The notes beneath the pieces are model-generated. The model worked only from the letters and a program-made list of their open reading frames with translations. It ran no database searches and was not told where the DNA came from. The position numbers and the translations under genes are program-made. Positions 25,212-33,506 of a stretch of 64,000 nucleotides of DNA are shown here, one piece after another (within the stretch, counting starts at the first letter, position 1; every line of letters begins with the position of its first letter). The stretch comes from Dyella_A sp050749815 (GTDB taxonomy: Bacteria > Pseudomonadota > Gammaproteobacteria > Xanthomonadales > Rhodanobacteraceae), in NCBI RefSeq assembly GCF_050749815.1, contig NZ_CP192735.1, positions 1,178,001 to 1,242,000 of the forward strand, given 5' to 3'.

Positions 25212-25841
25212 TCAGTGGCGCGCCACGCGCCGGCGCAGCAGTGCGGCCTGCAGCACGTTGACGCTGCTGGAGCCGGCCCAGTACAGGCCGAGGCCAGCGG
25301 CGAGGTGCCACACCATCAGAAACGAGACCAGCACCGGCAACATCTGCAGCAGGGTCTTCATCTGCGCCGGCATCGCCGGGTTGAGGGTGAGGGCGGCGTA
25401 GCTCAGCGCCGCGACGGCCAGCGCGAGCAGAAAATCCGGCCGCGCCAGTCGCGGGATCCACAGGAACGAGCCAGCTCCCGCCAGGTTGTGCCGGATCGCG
25501 GTATAGATGCCGGCGCCCAGCGGTGCCTGCACGGCGCTGACCAGCAGTCCGCTACCGAGGCCGCCGGCGATGCCGTGCTCCTTCTGCAGCGCCTGGGCGG
25601 CGCGCGCGTAGGCCAGCGCGTCCTTGCCATGTCGCTCGCGCAGCGCGTCGAGTTGCGGCTTGAGCGCGAGCATCGTCTGCTGCCGCTGCCAGCCGCGCTC
25701 GGCCAAGCGCAGTGTCCAGGGCAATAATGCCAGGCGCACGATCATGGCCAAGGCGATGACCGCCAGCCCATAACTGCCGCCCAGCCCGTGCGCCATCCAC
25801 GACAGCGTGTGAGAGAGAGCTTCGACGAACGTGGACCACAT
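25212..25841 (-). CDS. Short YidC/Oxa1-family membrane insertase paralogue
   Basis: A 209-residue protein with five hydrophobic segments and a positively charged cytoplasmic loop (RLAERGWQRQQTMLALKPQLDALRERHGKD), the arrangement of the conserved Oxa1 core. It lacks the large periplasmic domain of proteobacterial YidC. LYWAGSSSVNVLQAALLRR at the C-terminus matches the family's last helix. The ATG at 25841 has AAGGAAG upstream; an ATG at 25865 lies in front of that site. A full-length YidC should exist near the origin region, so this is a second, accessory insertase. It converges on lysS across the REP doublets. Confidence 0.82.
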   Translation of the reverse strand: MWSTFVEALSHTLSWMAHGLGGSYGLAVIALAMIVRLALLPWTLRLAERGWQRQQTMLALKPQLDALRERHGKDALAYARAAQALQKEHGIAGGLGSGLLVSAVQAPLGAGIYTAIRHNLAGAGSFLWIPRLARPDFLLALAVAALSYAALTLNPAMPAQMKTLLQMLPVLVSFLMVWHLAAGLGLYWAGSSSVNVLQAALLRRRVARH

Positions 25842-25960
25842 GAGACGCTTCCTTATGCGGGGCAACTTCCGTTATCTCGGGATCGCCGCGCGCTGATTCA
25901 AGCGTGACCACCGGCACACCCGCTAAAATGCCGTTTTGCCCAAACCAGGAGCGTCATCGC

Positions 25961-26260
25961 ATGTGGTTCGCCGTCCACGCCAAGGATCATCCCGATTCCC
26001 TCGCCAAGCGCATGGCCGCCCGGCCGGAGCACCTGGCCCGCTTGAACGCGCTGCAGGCCGAAGGGCGACTGCTGCTGGCCGGGCCGTTCCCGGCAATCGC
26101 CTCGGAGGATCCGGGCCCGGCCGGCTTCACCGGTAGCCTGATCATCGCCGAGTTCGCCAGCCAGGCCGATGCCGAAGCCTGGGCCGGGGCCGACCCGTAC
26201 ATGGCGGCCGGCGTCTACGCCGAGGTTGAGGTCAAGCCTTTCCGCAAGACCCTGCCATGA
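25961..26260 (+). CDS. yciI: YciI-like protein
   Basis: A 99-residue ferredoxin-like alpha/beta protein of the YCII family. MWFAVHAKDHPDSLAKRMAARPEHLA at the start carries the conserved HxxD-type elements, then GRLLLAGPF and ADAEAWAGADPYMAAGVYAEVEVKPF. Family members resemble muconolactone isomerase folds; the catalytic role is unclear. The start at 25961 has AGGAG 9 nt upstream. Its TGA overlaps the start of bolA (ATGA), so the two are translationally coupled. Confidence 0.9.
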   Translation: MWFAVHAKDHPDSLAKRMAARPEHLARLNALQAEGRLLLAGPFPAIASEDPGPAGFTGSLIIAEFASQADAEAWAGADPYMAAGVYAEVEVKPFRKTLP

Positions 26261-26520
26261 GCGCGGCGATGGTCGAGCAGATCCGCGATCGGCTCGTCGC
26301 CGCGCTGGCGCCGACCGAGCTGGAGGTGCTCGACGAAGGCCACAAGCACGCCGGCCACGCCAACGCGGGGAAGGGGCATTTCCACGTGCGCATCGTCAGC
26401 GGCGCCTTTGCCGGGGTGCTGCCGATCAAGCGCCACCGTATGGTGTACGCGGCGCTGGACGGCCTGATGGACCAGGGCATCCACGCTTTGTCCATCGATG
26501 CTCGAGCGCCAGACGCGTAA
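26257..26520 (+). CDS. bolA: BolA-family protein
   Basis: 87 residues with the class II KH-like BolA fold. VLDEGHKHAGHANAGKGHFHVRIVS holds the invariant C-terminal-type histidine and the HAGH loop involved in Fe-S cluster sharing with monothiol glutaredoxins; HRMVYAAL and IHALSIDARAP follow. Its ATG overlaps the yciI stop. BolA proteins affect cell shape and stress response and act in iron-sulphur trafficking. No glutaredoxin gene is adjacent. Confidence 0.92.
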   Translation: MSAAMVEQIRDRLVAALAPTELEVLDEGHKHAGHANAGKGHFHVRIVSGAFAGVLPIKRHRMVYAALDGLMDQGIHALSIDARAPDA

Positions 26521-26651
26521 AATCAGCTGCTTGCAGCACTTTCTTCAAGTAGATTGCGCCGCCGCAATGCATTGCGGCGGCGCTTGCCGTTTGGCACAGT
26601 GCTTTGTCGCCTCACGCCCGTGCGGGCGTTCCATGGAATGTTGACCTGCCG

Positions 26652-29600
26652 ATGCGCCTGACCACGATCAAACTCGCCGGATTCAAGTCGTTCGTCGATC
26701 CGACCACGTTGCACCTGCCCACCAACATGACCGGCGTCGTCGGTCCCAACGGTTGCGGCAAGTCCAACATCATCGACGCGATCCGCTGGGTGATGGGCGA
26801 GAGCGCCGCCAGCCGCCTGCGCGGCGATTCGCTGACCGACGTGATCTTCTCAGGCTCCACCTCGCGCAAGCCGGTGGGGCAGGCCACGGTGGAGCTGATC
26901 TTCGACAACGCCGACGGCTCGGTGCAGGGCGAGTACGGCCAGTACGCGGAAATCTCGGTAAAGCGTCAGGTGACCCGCGACGGCCAGTCGGCGTATTTCC
27001 TCAACGGCGCGCGCTGCCGCCGCCGCGACATCACCGATCTATTCCTCGGCACCGGCCTGGGCCCGCGCAGCTACTCGATCATCGAGCAGGGCATGATCAG
27101 CCAGATCATCGAGGCGGCGCCGGAAGACCTGCGTACCCACCTGGAGGAAGCTGCCGGCATCTCCAAGTACAAGGAGCGCCGCAAGGAGACCGAGAGCCGC
27201 ATCAAGTCCACCCGCGAGAACCTCGACCGCGTGCGCGACGTGCGCGATGAGGTGGACAAGCAGCTCGAGCACCTCAACCGCCAGGCCCGCGCCGCCGAGC
27301 GCTGGAAGGCGCTGAAGGAAGAGCAGACCCGCAAGGAGGCCGAGCTGCGCGCACTGGAATACCGCGCGCTGAAAGGCCAGCACGACGGCGAAGGGCAGGG
27401 CCTGTCCGCCGCCGAGATCGCCATCGAGAAGCAGCTCGCCGAGCAACGCCAGATCGAGGCGCAACTCGAAAGCGTGCGCGATCGCCACGTCGCTGCCAGC
27501 GAGCATCTGAACGAGGTGCAGGCCGAGGTCTACAAGGTCGGCTCCGAGATCGCCCGCGTCGAGCAGCAGGTGCGCTACAACAAGGAAACCGCCGAGCGCC
27601 TGCAGCGCGCCCAGGGCGAGGCCGAGCGTGAACACGCCGAGCTGTCCGCGCACATCGCTACCGACCGCGAGCAGATCGAGACGCTGCGCCTGGCACTGGC
27701 CGAAGGCGAGCCGAAACTCGAAGCGCTGCAACAACTGCAAGACGACACCGCCGAGGCCCAGCGCAGCACCGAGGCCAAGCTGGCCGACTGGCAGCAGCGC
27801 TGGGATGCGTACACCCGCACCGCCGGTGAATCCAGCCGCGCCGCCGAGGTGGAGCGCACCAAGCTCAACTACCTCGATCGCCAGGCGATCGATCTCTCCA
27901 AGCGGCGCGAAGCGCTCGACGCCGAGCAGAAGGCCACCGACGTGGCCGCGCTGGATGCTGCCGCCGAGCAATTGGAAGCCGAACACGACACCCAGCGCGA
28001 GCGCGTCGAGGCGCTGGGCCAGATGCTCGACCAGCACAAGTCGGCGCACGAAAAGGTGCTCGATGAGGAGCGCCTAGTGCAGGCGACCCTCAACGAGGCG
28101 CGCCAGCAACTGCAGAGCGCACGCGGACGGTTGTCCTCGCTCGAGGCGCTGCAACACGCGGCGCTGGGCCAGGAGGAAACCGCCGCCAGCGGCTGGCTCG
28201 CCGGCTTCGGGCTGGACAAGGCGCGTCGCCTGGGTGAGTCGCTGCAGGTGGACGCGGGCTGGGAGTCGGCCGCCGAGACGGTGCTGGCGGGTCTGCTCGA
28301 CGGCGTGCTGGTGGACGATCCATTGGTGCTGGCCAACGATTTCGCCAGCCTCGGTGAAGCCGATCTCGCCCTGCTCGCCGCGCAGGCGGGCGCAGCGGGC
28401 GCCGAAGGCACGCTGGCGGCGCGCGTGCGCGGCCCGGCCGCGGCGATGCAGTTGCTCGCGCAGGTGCGCACCGCCGAGACGCTGGACGAGGCGCGCCGTC
28501 TCGTCGCGACGCTCACGCCAGGGCAGTCGGTGATCACCCGCACCGGCGAATGGCTTGCGCCGCAGTGGGCGCGCGTGCGTCGTGCGCAGGGCAACCAGGT
28601 TGGCGTGCTGGCCCGCGAGCGCGAGATCCGCACGCTCACCGAGCAGGTCGCCACGCTGGAAGCGCGCATCGAAGAAGCCACCGGCCAGCTCGACGACCTG
28701 CGCACCGCCAAGTTCGAAGCCGAGCGCGCCCGCGACGATGCCCAGCGCGAGCTCTACAACGCGCATCGCCGCCAGTCCGAACTGGCCGGCCAGCTGCAGA
28801 GCCATCGCGGCAAGGTCGAGACCGCCCGCGCCCGCGCCGAGAAGGTCGCCGGCGAGCTGTCGACGCTGATCGAGCAACTGGACGAACTGCAGTCGCAGAC
28901 GCGTGAGGCCCGTGCGCGACTGGACGAGTCGGTCAATCATATGGGCGACCTGGAAGACCAGCGCCGCGAGCTGGAGAACGAGCGCCGCGCGCTGCTCGAG
29001 GCACGCGAGGAAGCGCGCATGAACGCCCGCGAGGCGGCCGACCAGGCGCACTCGCTGGCGCTGTCGATGGAGTCCAAGCGTTCCTCGCTGGCCTCGCTCG
29101 AACAGGCATTGGCGCGACTGGACGCGCAGATCCGCGTGGTCGAGGCCCGCCGCACCGAGATCAGCGAGCAGCTCGCTTCCGGCGCCGATCCCATCGCCGA
29201 GCTGGAGGCCGAGCGGCAGACCTACCTCGACCAGCGCCTGCTGGTCGATCGCCAGCTGGTGGAAGCGCGCCGCGCGCTGGAGGACTGCGATATCGAAGTG
29301 CGCAAGCTGGAACAACAGCGCCAGCTCGCCGAACAGGCGCTGGCCGGCCTGCGCGAGAAGCTGTCCGAGAAGCGCCTCGCCGCGCAGGCGTTGCAGATGC
29401 GCGCCCAGCAGCTGGCCGATGCGATCACCGCGTCGGGCCTCGAACTGGAGCCGCTGCTCGCCGAACTGGCCGAGGATGCCGATGCGGACGCGTGGCGCCG
29501 CCAGCTCACCGACATCGGTCAGAAGATCGTGCGGCTGGAGCCGGTGAACCTGGCTGCGATCCAGGAACACGCCGAGCAGAGCGAGCGCAAGACCTACCTG

Positions 29601-30152
29601 GACAACCAGATCGCCGACCTCACCAGCGCGATGGAAACGCTGGAAGGCGCGATCAAGAAGATCGATCGCGAAACGCGCCAGCGCTTCAAGGAGACCTTCG
29701 ACAAGGTCAACGCCGGCGTGCAGGAGCTGTTCCCACGCCTGTTCGGCGGCGGCCACGCCTACCTGGAACTCACCGGCGACGACCTGCTCAACACCGGTGT
29801 GGCGATCATGGCGCGCCCGCCCGGCAAGCGCGTGTCCAACATCTCGCTGCTGTCCGGCGGCGAGAAGGCGCTCACCGCGGTGTCGCTGGTGTTCTCCATC
29901 TTCGGCCTCAACCCCGCGCCGTTCTGCCTGCTCGACGAGGTGGACGCACCGCTGGACGAGGCCAACGTGGGCCGCTTCTCCGCGATGGTGCGCGAGATGA
30001 GCGAGAAGGTGCAGTTCATCTTCATCAGCCACAACAAGGCCACCATGGAAGCGGCCACCCAGCTGTGCGGCGTGACCATGCGCGAGCCGGGCGTGTCGCG
30101 CCTGGTGCAGGTGGATCTGGCCGAAGCGGCTAAACTGGCCGGCGCTGCCTGA
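26652..30152 (+). CDS. smc: Chromosome segregation protein SMC
   Basis: Condensin ATPase that organises and segregates the chromosome, working with ScpA/ScpB. 1166 residues: N-terminal head with Walker A GPNGCGKSN, long coiled coil, hinge (about 510-680, including GVLVDDPLVLANDF), second coiled coil, and C-terminal head with signature LLSGGEKALTA and Walker B FCLLDEVDAPLDEANV. The coil arms are rich in Glu/Arg/Ala/Gln. The ATG at 26652 gives the canonical MRLTTIKLAGFKSF N-terminus. It is followed by zipA with a 10-bp gap, a pairing typical of Xanthomonadales and pseudomonads. Confidence 0.97.
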   Translation: MRLTTIKLAGFKSFVDPTTLHLPTNMTGVVGPNGCGKSNIIDAIRWVMGESAASRLRGDSLTDVIFSGSTSRKPVGQATVELIFDNADGSVQGEYGQYAEISVKRQVTRDGQSAYFLNGARCRRRDITDLFLGTGLGPRSYSIIEQGMISQIIEAAPEDLRTHLEEAAGISKYKERRKETESRIKSTRENLDRVRDVRDEVDKQLEHLNRQARAAERWKALKEEQTRKEAELRALEYRALKGQHDGEGQGLSAAEIAIEKQLAEQRQIEAQLESVRDRHVAASEHLNEVQAEVYKVGSEIARVEQQVRYNKETAERLQRAQGEAEREHAELSAHIATDREQIETLRLALAEGEPKLEALQQLQDDTAEAQRSTEAKLADWQQRWDAYTRTAGESSRAAEVERTKLNYLDRQAIDLSKRREALDAEQKATDVAALDAAAEQLEAEHDTQRERVEALGQMLDQHKSAHEKVLDEERLVQATLNEARQQLQSARGRLSSLEALQHAALGQEETAASGWLAGFGLDKARRLGESLQVDAGWESAAETVLAGLLDGVLVDDPLVLANDFASLGEADLALLAAQAGAAGAEGTLAARVRGPAAAMQLLAQVRTAETLDEARRLVATLTPGQSVITRTGEWLAPQWARVRRAQGNQVGVLAREREIRTLTEQVATLEARIEEATGQLDDLRTAKFEAERARDDAQRELYNAHRRQSELAGQLQSHRGKVETARARAEKVAGELSTLIEQLDELQSQTREARARLDESVNHMGDLEDQRRELENERRALLEAREEARMNAREAADQAHSLALSMESKRSSLASLEQALARLDAQIRVVEARRTEISEQLASGADPIAELEAERQTYLDQRLLVDRQLVEARRALEDCDIEVRKLEQQRQLAEQALAGLREKLSEKRLAAQALQMRAQQLADAITASGLELEPLLAELAEDADADAWRRQLTDIGQKIVRLEPVNLAAIQEHAEQSERKTYLDNQIADLTSAMETLEGAIKKIDRETRQRFKETFDKVNAGVQELFPRLFGGGHAYLELTGDDLLNTGVAIMARPPGKRVSNISLLSGGEKALTAVSLVFSIFGLNPAPFCLLDEVDAPLDEANVGRFSAMVREMSEKVQFIFISHNKATMEAATQLCGVTMREPGVSRLVQVDLAEAAKLAGAA

Positions 30153-30162
30153 GGACACCGCG

Positions 30163-31158
30163 ATGCATATCGACTCCACCTCCGTCGAACCCACACTCGC
30201 CCTGGCCTGGAACGCCAACGTCGGCATTCCGCTGCTCATCGTCGGCCTGATCGTGCTCGGTCTGATCTGGCTGTTCGGCCAGCCGAAGAAGGAGCAGGGC
30301 AGGCGCCGCGCCGCACCGGAGCCCGCGCCCGGCGAGCGGCGCGAGCCGACGGTGGGAGAAGCGAGCCTCGCCGACGATCCGTTCTTCACCACGCTGGACC
30401 GCGACTACCCGGATTCACCGGTGAGCCCGCAGCAGGGCGAGCTGGACATGGGCCTGCGGGCGGAGCTGGAAAAGCTCGGCGCGACGCTGGCGGGCGAACG
30501 CGGCGGAGCCGACACGCGTGCCGCGACGCCCAAGCCGTCCAGCCAGGCCGCCTCGATCATCGATGCGCTGCGTTCGCCGAGCCAGCCCGAGGCCGCAGCT
30601 GCTCCGTCTCCGGCGCCGCAGCCGGTCACCGCCGCAGCGCCTGCGCCGGCACCCGAGCCTGCACCGCGGCCCACGCCGCGTTCGGAGCTGGGGCGTCGTC
30701 CTGCGCAACTGCCGGTGGAGCGCATCGTGTCGCTGTTCGTGGTGGCGCGCGAAGGTCAGCTGTTCAGCGGGCCGGACCTCATCGTGGCGGCGGAAAAGGC
30801 CGGCCTGGATTTCGGCGACATGGGCATCTACCACCGCCTGATCGACGGCAAGCGCGAGCTCGGCCCGATCTTCAGCGTGGCCAACATGCTCAAACCGGGC
30901 AACTTCGACCTGGGCCGCCTCGAGGCGCTGCGCACGCCGGGCGTGAGCTTCTTCATGACCTTGCCCGCCCCGATTCCCGCGCTCGACGCCTGGGACGCCA
31001 TGCTCCCCACCGCCCAGCGCATGGCCGAGCTGCTCGACGGACACGTGCTGGACGAAGAGCGCAACGCGCTCGGTCGCCAGCGCATCGCGCACATCCGCGA
31101 CGAGCTGCGCGGCTGGGACCGCGACCACGAAGGCCAGGAAATCATCTTCGGCCGCTGA
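30163..31158 (+). CDS. zipA: Cell division protein ZipA
   Basis: Anchors and bundles FtsZ at the inner membrane during division. 331 residues: a hydrophobic anchor at about 20-39 (VGIPLLIVGLIVLGLIWLFG), a basic patch, a long Pro/Ala-rich linker (about 120-175) and a C-terminal FtsZ-binding domain (about 180-325) with FVVAREGQLFSGPDLI, GDMGIYHRLIDG and SFFMTLPAP. Position right after smc supports it. In related genomes ligA usually follows zipA; here 220 bp without a gene and an oppositely oriented SDR gene follow. Confidence 0.92.
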   Translation: MHIDSTSVEPTLALAWNANVGIPLLIVGLIVLGLIWLFGQPKKEQGRRRAAPEPAPGERREPTVGEASLADDPFFTTLDRDYPDSPVSPQQGELDMGLRAELEKLGATLAGERGGADTRAATPKPSSQAASIIDALRSPSQPEAAAAPSPAPQPVTAAAPAPAPEPAPRPTPRSELGRRPAQLPVERIVSLFVVAREGQLFSGPDLIVAAEKAGLDFGDMGIYHRLIDGKRELGPIFSVANMLKPGNFDLGRLEALRTPGVSFFMTLPAPIPALDAWDAMLPTAQRMAELLDGHVLDEERNALGRQRIAHIRDELRGWDRDHEGQEIIFGR

Positions 31159-31378
31159 GCGGCGCGGCCGCTGACGTCACCGAGCATTAGCGCCGTCAGC
31201 TGATGGTCGAGTAGTTGATCTCAGCGCCGATGCTTCAAGAACGTGGGCGTCCCGGGGATAACCTGCCACCTGCGTCGCCCCCGCTCAATCACGCCGGGGG
31301 CGTTGACCGTGGGTATCGATAGACCGCTGGTGCAGGCCATCGCCGGCTGAGATCTGCCGATCGCTTGGCCCAACAACG
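31159..31378. other. Non-coding junction downstream of zipA
   Basis: No gene recognised. A minus-strand frame through the region (ending near 31221) gives a short basic peptide without recognisable similarity. This is where ligA would be expected, so it may mark a rearrangement breakpoint. No insertion-sequence ends were seen. Confidence 0.5.
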
Positions 31379-32287
31379 TTACGGGGTGGGGCCACCCATC
31401 ACAGGGAGAATCGCGCCGGTGACGTAACTGGCGCAGCACGGCGAGGCGAGAAACACGTACGCCGGTGCCAGCTCCTCCGGTTGAGCCGGGCGACCCAGGG
31501 CGCTGGATTTGCCGAAGTCCGGAATCTTCTCGGCCGGGCCATCGGCGGGATTCAGCGGCGTCCAGACCGGCCCGGGCGCCACCGCATTCACGCGAATGCC
31601 GCGGCCGGCGAGGTTCGCCGCCAGCGACTGGGTGAACGCGTGGATGCCGCCCTTGGTCATCGAGTAATCGAGCAGGTTGGCGTTGCCGAACAGGCCGGTT
31701 TCCGAGCCGGTGTTGATGATGCAGTCGCCGCTCTTGAGATGCGGCAGCGCTGCGCGCGCCATCTGGAAGTAGCCGTACAGGTTGGTGCGCAAGGTAGTGT
31801 CGAAACTTTCGTCGCTGATGTCTTCCAGCGAGTCGGCGTGCTGCTGGTAGGCCGCGTTGTTGACCAGCACGGAGAGTGAGCCGAAGTGGTCCAGCGTCTG
31901 CGCCACCGCCTGCTGACAGAAGTCGCGGTCGCGCACGTCACCGGGAAGGATCAGGCACTCGCGTCCTTCCTCTTCCACCGCAGCCTTGGTTTCCTTGGCG
32001 TCCTCGTGCTCGTTGAGGTAGACGATCGCTACGTCGGCGCCTTCGCGGGCAAACAGCACCGCCACCGCTCGGCCGATGCCCGAGTCGCCGCCGGTGATGA
32101 GCGCCACCTTGCCGCCGAGCTTGCCGCTGCCGCGGTAGTCGGGCGCGTGGAAACGGGGGCGCGGCTTCAGGTCACGCTCCAGGCCGGGTCTGCTCAAGCG
32201 TTGCTTGGGCAGAGGATTGCGCGGCTCGGGCGTAGGTGCGGGGTCCTTGGTCTTGCCGGACTTGCTGGGGGTCTTCTTGCTGGTCAT
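31379..32287 (-). CDS. SDR-family oxidoreductase (YghA/general-stress type)
   Basis: A 302-residue classical short-chain dehydrogenase with an N-terminal extension rich in Lys/Pro (about 1-45) typical of the stress-related YghA/YdaD group. Motifs: cofactor loop TGGDSGIGRA, LVNNAAYQQ, catalytic Ser in INTGSETGLFG, YSMTKGG (Tyr-x-x-x-Lys) and VNAVAPGPVWTPL. It ends with SYVTGAILPVMGG. AGGAGCGAGG precedes the ATG at 32287. The substrate cannot be inferred. It stands alone, facing zipA. Confidence 0.88.
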   Translation of the reverse strand: MTSKKTPSKSGKTKDPAPTPEPRNPLPKQRLSRPGLERDLKPRPRFHAPDYRGSGKLGGKVALITGGDSGIGRAVAVLFAREGADVAIVYLNEHEDAKETKAAVEEEGRECLILPGDVRDRDFCQQAVAQTLDHFGSLSVLVNNAAYQQHADSLEDISDESFDTTLRTNLYGYFQMARAALPHLKSGDCIINTGSETGLFGNANLLDYSMTKGGIHAFTQSLAANLAGRGIRVNAVAPGPVWTPLNPADGPAEKIPDFGKSSALGRPAQPEELAPAYVFLASPCCASYVTGAILPVMGGPTP

Positions 32288-32730
32288 GCCTCGCTCCTGT
32301 GGGCGACGAAGCTCGACGGTAGGTAGCGCGCAGTGGCGAGGCAGTGAATGGGCGATGCAGGTTCGTTGACGCAGCTGCGCCACGAATGTAGCCGGCGTTG
32401 GCCGCAAGCACATCGCACGTTGACGTGGCCCGACCTAGCGTGGACGTGCACGCCGACGCCCGTCGCTCGCCTCCAGCGCATCGCGGCGTGGTGCTCCTTC
32501 GCGCGGCTTGGCGGGGTGGGTCAGGCCCTCGCGCTCGGCGTTGTCGATGCGTGAGCGCATCTGGCGTTGACGCAAAACCTGTGCGCGATGCGCGGCGTTT
32601 CCTCTCATTGCCATGCAGCTGGTCCGTCCCCACGTGGTGGAGTCGATATCTGGCACGCGGTGCCGTGCAGCCGAAGCGACGGCGGTGTCGACGGACTCAT
32701 GCACGCGCGAGCGAAGCGAGGGAACCATTC
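32288..32730. other. 443-bp divergent intergenic region, no gene seen
   Basis: It lies between the divergent SDR and AlkB-like genes and must hold both promoters. Overlapping open frames exist on both strands but none has a family resemblance or a good ribosome-binding site. Confidence 0.5.
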
Positions 32731-33321
32731 ATGTCTGGCTGGCTTGCATTTGGCGCGAATCGCGACGTCGTGCTGATCGACGACGCGACGGGGTACATCC
32801 GCTACGCACCCGACTACCTCGACGCGCCCACCGCCGGCAACTGGATGGAGCAACTGCACGATGCGCTGCCGTGGCGCGCACAGCGCCGCATGATGTACGA
32901 GCGCGACGTGGCGGTGCCGCGGCTCACCGTGCACCTGCAACGGGACGATCCGTCGTTGCCGCCGTTCCTGGACGAACTCGGCCAGCGGCTGGATCGCGAT
33001 TGCGGCGTGCACTTCGACAGCCTGGGCTTCAACCTTTACCGCGACGGCAACGACAGCGTGGCCCCCCACAACGACCGCCTGGCCGACCTCACCGAGGGCG
33101 CACCGATCGCGCTGATTTCGCTGGGCGTGACGCGCACCATGGCGATCACCACCAAGGCGCGCCCGGTGCGCACCATGCGCCTGCCGCTGGAGGCCGGCAG
33201 CCTGCTGGTGATGGACTGGCGCTCGCAGCACCACTACGACCACGCCATCCCGAAAGATCGCTACGTGAGCGGACCGCGCATCAGCATCGCTTTTCGCTGT
33301 CGTGCGGGTGTCGGAGGATGA
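32731..33321 (+). CDS. AlkB-like 2-oxoglutarate/Fe(II) dioxygenase
   Basis: A 196-residue double-stranded beta-helix dioxygenase related to AlkB (ALKBH2/3 group), predicted to reverse 1-methyladenine and 3-methylcytosine damage. Iron ligands H113-x-D115 (APHNDRL) and H171 (YDHAIPK) and the 2-oxoglutarate-binding pair R183/R189 (GPRISIAFR) are all present, as is the substrate-lid region RMMYERDVAVPR. GAGGGA precedes the ATG at 32731; upstream in-frame codons lack similarity. The usual partner ada is not adjacent. Confidence 0.88.
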   Translation: MSGWLAFGANRDVVLIDDATGYIRYAPDYLDAPTAGNWMEQLHDALPWRAQRRMMYERDVAVPRLTVHLQRDDPSLPPFLDELGQRLDRDCGVHFDSLGFNLYRDGNDSVAPHNDRLADLTEGAPIALISLGVTRTMAITTKARPVRTMRLPLEAGSLLVMDWRSQHHYDHAIPKDRYVSGPRISIAFRCRAGVGG

Positions 33322-33506
33322 TCCGATGACTCACCCTCCGTGCGTGGAAGCGCGCGTAACGGCGCCCCCCGGTGCATTAGATCGGCTGGCCGGCCGCGGC
33401 GACCACGTGATGGCTTGCACGTCGACAACGCTTCGTCGAACACAGCGGTCGACGGCTCCACCGGTCCGAGGCTGTCGCTCGGCAGGCAGGGTAGTAGCGG
33501 ATGCCG

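Noticed and set aside
28074..30392. 772-codon minus-strand frame antisense to smc
   Set aside because: A mirror of the coiled-coil codons of SMC (Leu/Arg/Ala rich), with no start signal.
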